From the NCBI GenBank assembly GCA_027533385.1, contig JAPZUE010000046.1, positions 1 through 50,825 on the forward strand: a stretch of DNA of 50,825 bases. The letters run 5' to 3'. Positions 41,858-50,689 of the stretch are shown here, piece after piece. Positions within the stretch are counted from its first letter, which is position 1; each line of letters opens with the position of its first letter. This stretch comes from Rhizobium sp. Its GTDB lineage: Bacteria > Pseudomonadota > Alphaproteobacteria > Rhizobiales > Rhizobiaceae. Under the pieces are notes generated by a model that worked only from the letters and a program-made list of their open reading frames with translations, was not told where the DNA came from and ran no database searches. Both the position numbers and the translations under genes were made by a program.

Positions 41858-42910
41858 TCACCTCGCCGCCGGAACGACGTCGCGATCCCAGCGCTCCGAC
41901 CATTCGGCCATGCGCTCGGCCATCACCGTGAGATCGGGCAGGAGCAGCTGATCGAGCTCGTTTTCCTTGATCTGCCGATCTCGAAGCTCCTCAGGCACGA
42001 CGATATCGGTTCTGGCACTGCCGACACGATAGCCGGCGACCCAGGCCTCCTGGCTGGACTTTCTGAGGAAGAAGTCGATGAACCGATAGGCGGCTTCCTT
42101 GTTTTCGGCACCGACCGGCACGCTGAGCGTGGCAATCAACGGGATCGTGCCCTCCGAAGGACGGACATAGTTGACGGGTGCGCCGGAATCGACAAGCAGC
42201 TGCGCCCGTCCGTTCCAGAAGGGCATGGCCCAGACGGAACCGTCCTTGATATAGCTTTCGAGAATGGCCGATGACTGCTCGAAGCCGATCGACTGGCCTG
42301 CCACCTTCGCCATGACGGCAAAACCCGGATCGAGATTGTCGACCAGCCCACCGCCATTCATGACCGACATGACCTGCAGCAGGTTGACCGCCATGACATT
42401 CTGGAATGTCGGCAGGATCACGCGATCGGACAGGGCGGGATCCAGCAACAGGTTCCAGGACGACGGCACGCCCTTGACCTGATCGGTCCGGTAAAGCAGC
42501 GCCATATACTGGACTTCATGCACCGCGCCGCAGGGCCCGGCGACGTCAGACAGGCGGGAGGCGAGGGCGGCAAGCTCGCCGATGACATCTACGGACAGCT
42601 TTTCGAGCAAACCGTCCTGACACCCCTGCAGGGCCTGCGCAGCCGTCATGACGACGACATCGAACCCCGGCCGACCACCCGTCGCCTTGATCTTGGCATA
42701 GTCCTGCGACGAGGACCCGACGGCATCATAGACGACACGAATACCGGTTTCGGCCTCGAATGGCTCGATGATCCGTGAGCGGATGATTTCCTCGTATGGC
42801 CCGCCATAACTGTTCAGCACCAGCTGCCCTGCAGCCACCGAACCGGGATCCACCCCAAACCCGAGGATCGGAAAAACACCGACGATCGCACGTCGCAAAC
42901 ACACACCCAT
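41858..42910 (-). CDS. Periplasmic binding protein of the importer (PotD-like)
   Basis: This 350-residue extracellular binding protein of the polyamine/opine type (SBP family 1-like) has a signal peptide (MGVCLRRAIVGVFPILGFGV up to about residue 28). The mature part begins GQLVLNSYGGPYEEIIRSRI, then IRVVYDAVGSSSQDYAKIKA, the usual PotD-like opening. Conserved late features are GSVWAMPFWNGRAQLL and ENKEAAYRFIDFFL. ATG 42910 follows GAGAGAG; upstream extension of the frame by 53 codons has no signal. The ligand is unknown; acidic Asp/Glu cage residues typical of polyamine binders cannot be confirmed by eye. Confidence 0.9.
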   Translation of the reverse strand: MGVCLRRAIVGVFPILGFGVDPGSVAAGQLVLNSYGGPYEEIIRSRIIEPFEAETGIRVVYDAVGSSSQDYAKIKATGGRPGFDVVVMTAAQALQGCQDGLLEKLSVDVIGELAALASRLSDVAGPCGAVHEVQYMALLYRTDQVKGVPSSWNLLLDPALSDRVILPTFQNVMAVNLLQVMSVMNGGGLVDNLDPGFAVMAKVAGQSIGFEQSSAILESYIKDGSVWAMPFWNGRAQLLVDSGAPVNYVRPSEGTIPLIATLSVPVGAENKEAAYRFIDFFLRKSSQEAWVAGYRVGSARTDIVVPEELRDRQIKENELDQLLLPDLTVMAERMAEWSERWDRDVVPAAR

Positions 42911-43075
42911 GGCAACTCTCTCTTCTGGTTGTTCCCGGAGAGAAAGTGACGTTATGGCTGCATGCGGTCTAATAGCGACGGCGCTGGATTCATTGTCGGA
43001 GCGAATAACATAGTTCCGGACAGCTCGCCTCGGCTCACAAGGAGTACGAGCCACAGCACGCGGCATCAACAGTAT

Positions 43076-43285
43076 TCAAGGCGCGATTAACAATTCAACC
43101 ACTTCTACATCAAGCGCATGGGCGATCTTAGCAACGACTTCAATCGTCGGACTATAGACCCCTCTCTCCAATGAGCTGACATATGTCCGGTCGATCGATG
43201 CTCGATGCGCAAGATCCTCCTGCGACATCTTTTTGGCCTGTCTAATTCGGCGAAGATTCTGCGCAAAGACATCACGGATTTCCAT
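43076..43285 (-). CDS. Small XRE-family helix-turn-helix regulator
   Basis: This 69-residue protein is essentially one Cro/C1-type domain: NLRRIRQAKKMSQEDLAHRA, then IDRTYVSSLERGVYSPTIEV and a final helix. It starts at ATG 43285; an upstream extension of 19 codons overlaps the promoter region. It lies upstream of, and in line with, the importer genes, so it may be the first gene of their operon or a local repressor. A perfect palindrome GAGTATACTC sits 38 bases upstream, a likely operator. Confidence 0.88.
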   Translation of the reverse strand: MEIRDVFAQNLRRIRQAKKMSQEDLAHRASIDRTYVSSLERGVYSPTIEVVAKIAHALDVEVVELLIAP

Positions 43286-43322
43286 GTGCCGACGACAACG
43301 CCTTGCTGAGTATTTGACTACG

Positions 43323-43332
43323 GAGTATACTC
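43323..43332. promoter_or_regulatory. Palindromic operator candidate between XRE and LysR genes
   Basis: GAGTATACTC is a perfect 10-base palindrome in the 83-base gap between the divergent XRE and LysR genes. A TTGACT lies at 43314-43319. Short palindromes of this kind are typical for small XRE repressors, so it could coordinate both directions. Confidence 0.45.
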
Positions 43333-43368
43333 TACAATTCACAGCCAGCCGAAGCAGGGAGACATCTC

Positions 43369-44259
43369 ATGGAACTCCGTCAACTCTCCTATTTCGTCGC
43401 CGTGGCCGAGGAACTCCACTTCGGTCGTGCCGCCATGCGAGTGAACATCGCCCAGCCGGCATTGAGCACGCAGGTCCAGGCGCTGGAGAAGGGGCTCGGC
43501 GTACAGCTTCTGACGCGGTCGACCCGCAAGGTGGAACTGACGCGGGCAGGGGAGGTCTTCTATGATCGCTGTGTGCGCATGCTGGGAGAATTGGATCTGT
43601 CAGCAGAACTGGCGCGTGCCGCGGGAGGCAGGACGATGCGGGAGATCCGGATCGGGACGATCTATCCGGCAACGACGGGCGTGCTTCCGGCATTCCTCGC
43701 AAGGATTGCTCGCAAGTTTCCCGATATCCGCCTGCATGTCTCGAATGGTTCAACATCGGAGATCATCCGGCAGCTCGAATGCGGGAAGCTGAATCTCGGG
43801 TTCATCCGACCGGTCGAGAACATCGGCTCGCTGCGCTTCTTCTCGATTGCGCATGAGCGTTATCTCTTGGCAGTGCCGATGGGAAACGCGCTAGCCTCGA
43901 AGAACGAAGTGACGATCGAGGATCTGAAGGCTGAGAAGATCATTGCCTTCAAGCGCCAAAACCTCTCTTACACCGAGCGCTATTTTATAGAGATCTTCGA
44001 AGCGCACGGGCTCGACGACAATGTCGCCTATACCTGTGACGACACCTTCTCGCTGATCTCGCTGGTGTCATCAGGCCTTGGTGTCGGGTTTGCACCCGAA
44101 TGGACAGGAGATCTGCCGGGCAGGGACGTGGTCCTGAAGAAAGTCACCGGCATCGACCTGAAAATCGGGCTGGGCGTTGCCTGGAGCAAGGATGATCCAA
44201 CCGCTGCACGGGACGACATCATCGACATGGCGCGGGCACTCGGACGAGGCAGAAATTGA
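43369..44259 (+). CDS. LysR-family transcription regulator
   Basis: This 296-residue LysR-type regulator has the N-terminal helix-turn-helix (MELRQLSYFVAVAEELHFGR, then VNIAQPALSTQVQALEKGLG and LLTRSTRKVELTRAG). The effector domain starts near residue 90 (MREIRIGTIYPATTGVLPAF). It is divergent from the XRE-importer block, the classic position for a LysR regulator that activates neighbouring catabolic genes in response to their substrate. A ribosome-binding site (AGGGAGACATCTC) precedes ATG 43369. Confidence 0.93.
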   Translation: MELRQLSYFVAVAEELHFGRAAMRVNIAQPALSTQVQALEKGLGVQLLTRSTRKVELTRAGEVFYDRCVRMLGELDLSAELARAAGGRTMREIRIGTIYPATTGVLPAFLARIARKFPDIRLHVSNGSTSEIIRQLECGKLNLGFIRPVENIGSLRFFSIAHERYLLAVPMGNALASKNEVTIEDLKAEKIIAFKRQNLSYTERYFIEIFEAHGLDDNVAYTCDDTFSLISLVSSGLGVGFAPEWTGDLPGRDVVLKKVTGIDLKIGLGVAWSKDDPTAARDDIIDMARALGRGRN

Positions 44260-44348
44260 GGAAGGGCGGCAGAGCGGTCACGCCAGTTTAAAGGCTCAGC
44301 TCAATCACAAAACCACTGAGGCTCGACCGTCGATCGGCCTCCGCCAAT

Positions 44349-45032
44349 TCAAAACCCCTTTCCACCCCTCAACTCCGACCAGACCGTTCCAAGAATGATC
44401 TGGACATCAAGCATGAACGAAAAGTTCTCGATGTAGTACAGATCAGCGTTAATCCGCGCTTTTGCCTTGGATACCCTGTCAGTTGGACCACGAAATCCGC
44501 GCACCTGTGCCAGTCCAGTCAATCCCGGTCGCATGTTGTGCCGCTGGTGGTAGGTTGGAACAAGCTCCTCGTACAGCACGCCCCCGGCTAGCATCCCGAT
44601 TGCGTGGCAGCGCGGCCCGACCAAGGACATATCACCCTTCAAAACGTTAAACAGTTGCGGCAGTTCATCCAAGTTCGACTTGCGCAAGAAAGCTCCAAGT
44701 CGCGTCACGCGAGGGTCATCCTTGACCGTCTGCGTAACACCAGACGCGTCACACAAATCAGCCCGCATGGATCGGAATTTATAAATTCGTATCTTCTGCC
44801 CGTTCATACCCCAGCGCAATTGAGAGAAGATGGGCGAGCCGGGGCTCTCCAAACGAACGAGCAGCGCGATCAGAAGAAGCGCAGGCGCCAGGATAACTAG
44901 CATCGAAAATGATACCGCGATGTCCATCAACCTTTTAAGGAGAAGATCAGCTGACTTACCTCTGCGGAAACCAGATCCCCCTAGGGAGGATCCGAACGCG
45001 TGACCATGTCCAACAGCGCCAAGCTCTGCCAT
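44349..45032 (-). CDS. ExoY-type undecaprenyl-phosphate sugar phosphotransferase
   Basis: This 227-residue enzyme transfers a sugar-1-phosphate to undecaprenyl phosphate, the first step of exopolysaccharide or O-antigen assembly. One membrane helix (VSFSMLVILAPALLLIALLV) is followed by the catalytic block: GSPIFSQLRWGMNGQKIRIY, KFRSMRADL, FLRKSNLDELPQLFNVLKGD, MSLVGPRCHAI and PGLTGLAQVRGFRG. The length fits stand-alone ExoY-like transferases. Its likely partner, the polymerase-like gene at 46715-48019, lies on the same strand but is separated by insertion-sequence debris, so the gene pair is probably the remnant of a larger cluster. Confidence 0.94.
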   Translation of the reverse strand: MAELGAVGHGHAFGSSLGGSGFRRGKSADLLLKRLMDIAVSFSMLVILAPALLLIALLVRLESPGSPIFSQLRWGMNGQKIRIYKFRSMRADLCDASGVTQTVKDDPRVTRLGAFLRKSNLDELPQLFNVLKGDMSLVGPRCHAIGMLAGGVLYEELVPTYHQRHNMRPGLTGLAQVRGFRGPTDRVSKAKARINADLYYIENFSFMLDVQIILGTVWSELRGGKGF

Positions 45033-45299
45033 ATCTCAAACTCTATTGTATGAACTGATAGGGACGAAGAAGACGACAGAATTCTCTGCCGGAGATTTGT
45101 TTACTTCAGCAGAAACTGTCCGTCACTATCAAAATTAACAATTGGTTAACTTTGGTCGGCAAGCAACACAAGCAATGTTGCGCCGCAGCAACTGCCACAT
45201 CGAAAAGCACCCATATTTGGCTTAAGAAACGACACAGGCTGCCACATTTCTAGGCGAAATGATTGTTCTTTCACGTCGGAAAGGCAAACAGACATTGAT

Positions 45300-45662
45300 T
45301 GAACCGCCCAGGCTTTGCCGGAGACCGCTTGGTTTAATTTATGCGGCCATGGCTGGCGCGTCCAGCATGGCGTGATATCGTTCTTCGGCTTCGGCTGGCG
45401 GCATGTTTCCGATGGGCTCCAGAAGGCGACGGTTGTTGAACCAGTCGACCCATTCGGGCGTGACGAATTCCAGGGCTTCGAAGTTGCGCCATGGTCCCCG
45501 CCGATGCATGACCTCGGCCTTGCAAAGACCATTGATCGTTTCGGCGAGAGCATTGTCGCAACTGTCGCCAACGCTTCCGACAGACGGTTCAATACCTGCT
45601 TCTGCCAACCGCTCGGAGTGGCGAATAGACACGTATTGGGCAGATTCAATCGGTCGCCGCAA
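45300..45662 (-). mobile_element. IS3-family remnant (3' part of OrfB)
   Basis: The end of an IS3-family element starts at 45300 (TGAACCGCCCAGGCTTTGCC, the form of the terminal repeat). The transposase fragment reads up the minus strand from about 45650: YVSIRHSERLAEAGIEPSVG, then DNALAETINGLCKAEVMHRR and WVDWFNNRRLLEPIGNMPPA, ending AMAA and stop at 45339-45341. Only the last third of the DDE integrase domain is left. The 5' part has been replaced by the IS30-type fragment on the other strand. Confidence 0.85.
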
Positions 45663-46090
45663 CACTCCAAACTTGGAGGTGTTTATGGTGACGGGAAGAC
45701 GGAAGTCGGAGCGATCAACGCGGCGCAAATTGTCCTCGCCAGATCGGCCACCGGTGTGGCAGCGTGAGAATCTGTGCCGGTTCTGGCAAGGGTGTCGGCG
45801 GTTCTGTCGAGTGAAGAAGCAGCCGTCGAAGCCGGCGTTTCCGGCCCTGTTGGTATCCGGTGGTTTCGGAGTTCAGGTGGCATGCCTCCTACACATCTTT
45901 CGCCTGCAGCGGCGCCACTCACGGGTCGCAACCTGACGTTCCGCGAACGTGAGGAAATTGCTTTGGAATGCGCTCGGGGCAATGGAGTGCGTGCTATCGC
46001 TCGGAAGCTGGGACGATCGCCCAGCACGATCTCTCGCGAGATCAGGCGCAACTCGGCGGGAGGGATGTTCGGCGTCATGTTACGTCACCA
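45663..46090 (+). mobile_element. IS30-family transposase remnant (N-terminus, frameshifted)
   Basis: The plus strand starts with MVTGRRKSERSTRRKLSSPD (from 45685) and, after a frameshift near 45780, continues LSSEEAAVEAGVSGPVGIRW and NLTFREREEIALECARGNGV with RAIARKLGRSPSTISREIRR. These are the two helix-turn-helix segments of IS30-type transposases. The catalytic domain is missing. An imperfect inverted repeat (AACACTCCAA with TTGGAGGTGTT) lies just before the coding part and may be the element end. It abuts an IS3 remnant on the left and an IS5-type remnant on the right. Confidence 0.78.
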
Positions 46091-46109
46091 TCCGAACGGC
46101 GCGGGCGCG

Positions 46110-46560
46110 GACTTCAGAAGAAAATTTGTTGGTCGTTTTGCTGGTCATCGACCCTACTTCTCACGAGTGGAGGTCTCGGGCAAAGCCGGGGCGGTTCATT
46201 GCGCTTGATAACAAGTCCCATCACGGATACGCACTCAATCAGACCGCTGCTGAGGCAGTCGAAATCGGCGGCATCGATCAAGAGCGCATCTATGTCGACA
46301 AGGGCTGACGCGGCCACGACTATCAGGGGTCTGCCACCGTCTTCTTTGCCGGACAGAGGCGCGGGCTTCCCCGCCATACGTCGCAACCTCAAGCGGCAAT
46401 CCGCCATGGAGACGCCCACCGGTCACATATGAACCAACGGTCACCTAGATATGAACTGTCTCCTCGGACACTGTGGCGATGCCGCCTACGCCACGCACGC
46501 GGCAGCAGCCCACAATCTGCACCACGTCCTCAAGACAATTACGTACCGGGCTGCCTAAAT
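46110..46560 (+). mobile_element. IS5-type transposase remnant, heavily frameshifted
   Basis: Fragments of an IS5/IS1182-like DDE transposase are readable in three frames: YFSRVEVSGKAGAV near 46155, then IDQERIYVDKG with RGHDYQGSATVFFAGQRRGL after a stop, then RRNLKRQSAMETPTGHI, and finally GHCGDAAYATHAAAAHNLHH ending near 46558. They follow the family order (YxVKGYRGHD, GQRRG, RRxSAIEPVIGHM, GDAANAVLAAAGYNL). At least two stops and a frameshift make it inactive. Confidence 0.75.
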
Positions 46561-46714
46561 CATCGCAGCCAACCGCAACGCACAAGCCAAAACCGCTTAA
46601 GCGAATACTTCGCCAAGGTAAGCAAAACGTGCAAAATCACCAGACTCCGTGTTGTACAGGGCAGGCAGTTCAGCGAGGCGAGAAAAATCCAAGACGCAGC
46701 ATTATCAGCCTTCA

Positions 46715-48019
46715 TCACGAAGGTGGGCTATCCGCTCCAAATGATTTTTGATAACTATTTAGCAAAAAAGCACAAGCAATGGCAAACGGCAAAGAAATCA
46801 TTTCCGAAGACAATATCGGCGACGCAAAAGACGATATGATGACGAGCAAAATAATCCCGAAATAAAAATATACGTAACTTTGGCCGACATTTTTCAAAAG
46901 TCTCGCATCTGCTCTCGATCTATTTCTAAAACAATAGGTGATTAGAATGAGGAAGGCTGCAAGGCAAAAAGCCCCAAAGACGCCACCCTCGCCGAGCACC
47001 TTGTGCCACAACCCATCCATCAGAAATGATGAGTTTTGAGCATCCATTCCAAATCCATTTATGTTGTACAATCCATAAACGGGGCTAAAAGGCTCGTTTC
47101 TTGACGGCTCGCTCCCAAATGAACCTGCACCTGTGCCAAAAGGAAAATGCTCAGAGGCAATCTGCATACCAGCGGCCAACAGTCGCCTTCTCGCACTATC
47201 GTCACCGTCTTCGCTCAGATAGAATGATACTCTCTCCAGCGCACCAATCTCAAACGCATCATTACTGAGTGCGGCTAACGATATGGTAAGTGCAATTACA
47301 CCAAATAGCACCTTCAGAATTGCTGGGATATCATAGATTTTTGATAAGAAATACAAAGATACTATAATTGCGCATACTGTTTCCTTGGCCCCCTGATGTA
47401 AAATCGTGAGGATAAAATTTGAAATGCATATGAGTTGCATTCCGAGGCTCGGCTTTCGGACCACCAAGCAAAGCGATGCAATAAACCCTAGGAAATGCAG
47501 CTGTGCACTTGGTGTTTTGTGACCTAGAATACCATTGGGTGTAATCCACCCAGACCTAACTCCGAGCGTCTGGCCATATATGTCGGTAATTGAAATAAAG
47601 TCTCTTAGGACGAAAAAGGAATTAAATATAGACAACCATACTATTGTCTTAAAAAAGAACTCCAAATTTCTTTCGGTGAAAGCATTATAATTCACAAGAT
47701 ATATTGTGGCCGTCAAAATTAATACAAATTTTAGCTCCAGGATGATTGCAATCATAGCATTGCTGAATGTAATTCCGATGAATCTTCCAACAACAAAGTA
47801 TCCGACAGATATTGACACAACATAGAGCAGCAATAGAGATGTCGCGAGTACTGCCCGTCCAAATCGAAACATGTTAGCAAAAAACATTAATGCGCAGGGA
47901 ATCAGAATTACCGCAATGGCCTCATCGACAGGTGTCGGCGAGAATTTTCCCTCGAATGCAATTAGATACAACAACCTTGCACATAGGTAAAACTGAATAG
48001 CAAGCACGCAAAATCTCAT
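46715..48019 (-). CDS. O-antigen polymerase/ligase-like membrane protein (Wzy-type)
   Basis: This protein of about 434 residues has ten or more membrane helices (for example FSNAMIAIILELKFVLILTA and LLVIISSFASPILSSEMISL). A large loop reads GAGSFGSEPSRNEPFSPVYG, with HFPFGTGAGSFG resembling the O-antigen polymerase/ligase family (GxGxGxF). Such proteins polymerise lipid-linked oligosaccharide units in the periplasm. The codon use and base composition are clearly AT-rich compared with the rest of the window, a sign of transfer. ATG 48019 is used; the frame is open upstream to about 48190 without a good start. Confidence 0.82.
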   Translation of the reverse strand: MRFCVLAIQFYLCARLLYLIAFEGKFSPTPVDEAIAVILIPCALMFFANMFRFGRAVLATSLLLLYVVSISVGYFVVGRFIGITFSNAMIAIILELKFVLILTATIYLVNYNAFTERNLEFFFKTIVWLSIFNSFFVLRDFISITDIYGQTLGVRSGWITPNGILGHKTPSAQLHFLGFIASLCLVVRKPSLGMQLICISNFILTILHQGAKETVCAIIVSLYFLSKIYDIPAILKVLFGVIALTISLAALSNDAFEIGALERVSFYLSEDGDDSARRRLLAAGMQIASEHFPFGTGAGSFGSEPSRNEPFSPVYGLYNINGFGMDAQNSSFLMDGLWHKVLGEGGVFGAFCLAAFLILITYCFRNRSRADARLLKNVGQSYVYFYFGIILLVIISSFASPILSSEMISLPFAIACAFLLNSYQKSFGADSPPS

Positions 48020-48093
48020 GTAAAGGGCGTCGCCTATTGACAATGATTTTTCCTTATTCAATGTTGCGCGCACCAAGTGCAGACGACAGGAAC

Positions 48094-48381
48094 CTATAGA
48101 ACATATTTTAGCGCGCTTCTTGGTAGGCCTAACGCACTCGACGACGACTTGGCATTGGCCAAGCGGCGTAACAAATACGATGGCCCGCAACAGCCTACCT
48201 TTTGTTGGCTTACCGACCGTTCTAGCGCTGCCGATTTACTTTCGAGATGTGACAGTAACGCTCTTCGGAGCTCTGCTAGAGTGAAAAGGGCGATTGCAAC
48301 GATCCCAGCAGTTCCTATCTGACTAATTGGTGTTAGTGCTTTTCTGGCACCGGCTCGTGCATTCTGAAAAATGCATTGCAC
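48094..48381 (-). CDS. Possible small membrane-anchored protein, doubtful
   Basis: An open frame of 95 residues from GTG 48381 contains one hydrophobic stretch (IGTAGIVAIALFTLAELRRA), followed by a charged segment (LLSHLESKSAALERSVSQQK). I recognise no family. It lies upstream of the polymerase-like gene on the same strand and could be the remnant of another polysaccharide gene or a chance frame. Confidence 0.2.
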   Translation of the reverse strand: MQCIFQNARAGARKALTPISQIGTAGIVAIALFTLAELRRALLSHLESKSAALERSVSQQKVGCCGPSYLLRRLANAKSSSSALGLPRSALKYVL

Positions 48382-48395
48382 GAGTATTGTTTTTT
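48354..48395 (+). terminator. Intrinsic-terminator-like hairpin
   Basis: CTCGTGCA (48354-48361) pairs with TGCACGAG (48377-48384), followed by TATTGTTTTTT. On the plus strand this has the form of a Rho-independent terminator, although the 15-base loop is long. No plus-strand gene upstream is obvious, so it may be a relic of deleted sequence. Confidence 0.35.
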
Positions 48396-48530
48396 GACCA
48401 GCGTTTAGTCAAGGTGGTTAGCGGTTGTAATGGATTGGTGCGTTAAATGGCTCACAGGATGTGACTGCTATTGGAGTGCCCGCGGTTTCACCGTGATCCT
48501 CACCGCTGTAACGGGGTTCAGCGGTACAAC

Positions 48531-48624
48531 TCACGCGGCCGTTTTCAGTTTCTGAGCGGGTGTAATGCCGCCAATGCCCATGTTGGGCCGATCGTCTTTA
48601 TACGACCAAAGCTATTCCGTGGCG
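48531..48624 (-). mobile_element. IS3-family transposase 3' remnant, cut by IS21
   Basis: The minus strand reads LWSYKDDRPNMGIGGITPAQ, then KLKTAA and a stop at 48531-48533. This is the C-terminus of an IS3-group integrase (WxYNNxRPxxxxGGxTPxxK). One in-frame stop lies just upstream of LWSY. The fragment ends two bases before the IS21 terminus at 48627, so the IS21 element inserted into this older element. Confidence 0.8.
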
Positions 48625-48636
48625 ATTGTCAATGCC

Positions 48637-48684
48637 GAGTGAATTTTCCCCAGAAGTGCCGAAGTAAAATTCCCCATTTATGCC
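48637..48684. repeat. Two tandem terminal repeats of the IS21 element
   Basis: Bases 48637-48660 and 48661-48684 are two 24-base units. Both follow the plan GArTrAAwwTTCCCC, then seven or eight bases ending TGCC. Multiple direct repeats at the ends are characteristic transposase-binding sites of IS21 elements. Confidence 0.8.
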
Positions 48685-49558
48685 GATTTGGACGCTAGGG
48701 ATATTCTGGGGTTTTTCGGCGGCCGGCCACGCGGCTTTTGAGGTGGTGCGAACGCCGGAGGCGTGATGAGGGCTTTGGAGCGGACATGTTCCGGCATGAG
48801 TTCAGCGTGATGTCTGAGCCGATAGCTGGATCCTTCGATCTGCACGGCGACGGCGTGATGAAGCAGTCTGTCGAGCAGGGCGGTGGCAACGACGGGGTCT
48901 CCAAACACATCGCCCCACTCTGCGAAGCCTCGGTTTGATGTGAGCATCATCGCGCCGCGCTTGTAGCGGGCGTTGACGAGCTGGAAGAACAGGTTTGCGC
49001 CGCCTTGGACGACGGCAAGTAGCGGATCTCGTCCACAATCAGCAGGCTCGGCCTGCAGAAGAAACGGATCCGTTCCTGGAGCCTTTCCTCCCGTTCGGAG
49101 CGTGCTAGCGAGCCGATGAGGTCGGGGAGCGTTGTGAAGTAGACACTCTTTCCGGCTTTCACGGCTTCGAAGCCGAGTGCTGTGGCGAGATGACTTTTAC
49201 CTGTCCCCGGTGGGCCAAGGAAATAGACTGCCTCGTGACGGTCGATGAAGCCGAGCTGCGCCAACGTGAAAATGCGGTCCCGGTCCAACGAGGGCTGGAA
49301 AATGAAGTCGAAGACGGCCAGCGTCTTGATGGCCGCGAGCCTTCCCATTCGCAAAGCCGTCTTGATCCGACTGTTCTCGCGTAAGGCCAGCTCCTCGGAC
49401 AGGAGGATGTCGATCGCTTCGAGTGCGGAGAGTTCGCCATGTTCGAGACGACGCACGACATGATCGAGCGCTTCCAATGCACGCGGCATCTTCAGGCCGA
49501 CGAGATCGTGGCGGATCCGGTCGATCATCGAGGGCATTGGATCGAGGGTCGCGCTCAT
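48678..49558 (-). pseudogene. istB: istB (IS21 helper ATPase), frameshifted
   Basis: istB encodes the AAA+ helper ATPase of IS21 transposition. Walker A (LGPPGTGKSHLATALGF) and Walker B (LLIVDEIRYLP) are intact. After RYLP the frame reads PSSKAAQT, whereas adding one base restores PVVQGGAN and the next frame then continues with MMLTSNRGFAEWGDVFGDPV to the C-terminus. A single-base deletion near 49017 therefore splits the gene. Unless rescued by frameshifting, the product is truncated at about 203 residues. Confidence 0.9.
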
Positions 49559-50689
49559 GGGCGGTTCTCCTGTGCCAGGACCTTGCCGATGGCATCATAG
49601 AAGGCGAGCGATCGCTGCAGCACGGTGTCGCCTGCAGGTTTGACGATATGGACTTCACCGTGAACCCTCAGCCGGTGCGGTGGCGCGCCTGTTCGTCTAC
49701 GCTCGGGATGAACCCGGCGTTGTTTGCGCCCCTCCAGGACGGGATGGGCTGCGATCAGCGCGCCGTTCTCAAAGATACGGATCTGGTCGGCGAGCGAATG
49801 GACTTCGACTACACGGCTACGCGTGGCATCCGGAACGCTGTAGGTGTTACCACCAACGCTGACCATGCCTTCCCGCGACACCCGACGTTCCAGCTTGAGA
49901 ACGGATTTGAATGGTGCCAGCGGCAATGGCCGCATATGTGAGCGTTCTTCGGCGAAGGCCTCGCTGACAACGCGCTGGGTGGTGGCGTGTCTCCTGGAAT
50001 TGGCGACGGTATCCAACCCATGCCGAAGCTGGGCATTCAGGTCGTCGAGATTGCGAAACGAGCGGGCCATAAAGAAGTCTTCGCGGATATAGCGAAACGG
50101 GCGCTCGGCTTTCCCTTTGGTCTTGGCCCGATAGGTTTGCACGCCTTCGGGTGGAAACCGTAATGACGGGCCAGGTCGATGAGGGCACGGTTATAGACTA
50201 TGCCCTCCGTCTGACCTTCGCCTATCACGGCAGTCTTCATCCGATCGTAAAGCACCTCGCGTGGAGCGCCGCCAATGGCTTCGAAGGCAGCGATATGGCA
50301 ACGCAGGACAGTCGGCAGGTTCTGATGCATCACGAAGCGTGCCCAAATCAGCCGGCTGTGCCCCAGCTCCATGGAGAACAGCCAGACGATCCTCGGCGTC
50401 ACCGGTACGTCCGTGAAGACGACATGGAACTGGGCGAAATCGACCTGAGCGTGTTCCCCAGGTGGCGTCTCGAAACGGACTTCAAACCCTTGGCTCGCGG
50501 CTGGACGTACGTCACGAAGAAAGTCTGTTACGGCTGTGTAGCCGCCGGCATAACCGCGCTCTCGCAGTTCCCGGAGCAAGCGACGGCCAGTCAGGCCGGG
50601 ATAGGGATTCACCCGCTCGCGTAGATAGGCGGCGAACGGATCGATAACCGTTGCGCGCGGCGTTCTTGGGCCATAGGCCGGAGCCTCTA
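49555..50689 (-). pseudogene. istA: istA (IS21 transposase), frameshifted and 5'-interrupted
   Basis: istA encodes the DDE transposase of IS21. The N-terminal part reads AYGPRTPRATVIDPFAAYLR from the IS630 junction and continues with NPYPGLTGRRLLRELRERGY. The catalytic Asp residues are in AQVDFAQF and VLYDRMKTAV. Near 50130 the frame breaks: PKACKPIGPRPKGK should read PKAC-P-YRAKTKGK, a one-base deletion. The next frame carries KAERPFRYIREDFF with the catalytic Glu, to the end. The first codons are beyond the inserted IS630. Confidence 0.9.

Larger units (their letters stand above)
48627..50689 (-). mobile_element. IS21-family element, inactivated and interrupted
   Basis: The element begins at 48627 with TGTC and two 24-base tandem terminal repeats. 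It contains istB and istA on the minus strand, both frameshifted. At 50688-50689 an IS630-family element interrupts istA within its N-terminal region, so the other IS21 end lies beyond the window. The coding order (istA then istB, overlapping ATGA at 49555-49558) is normal for IS21. Confidence 0.88.
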
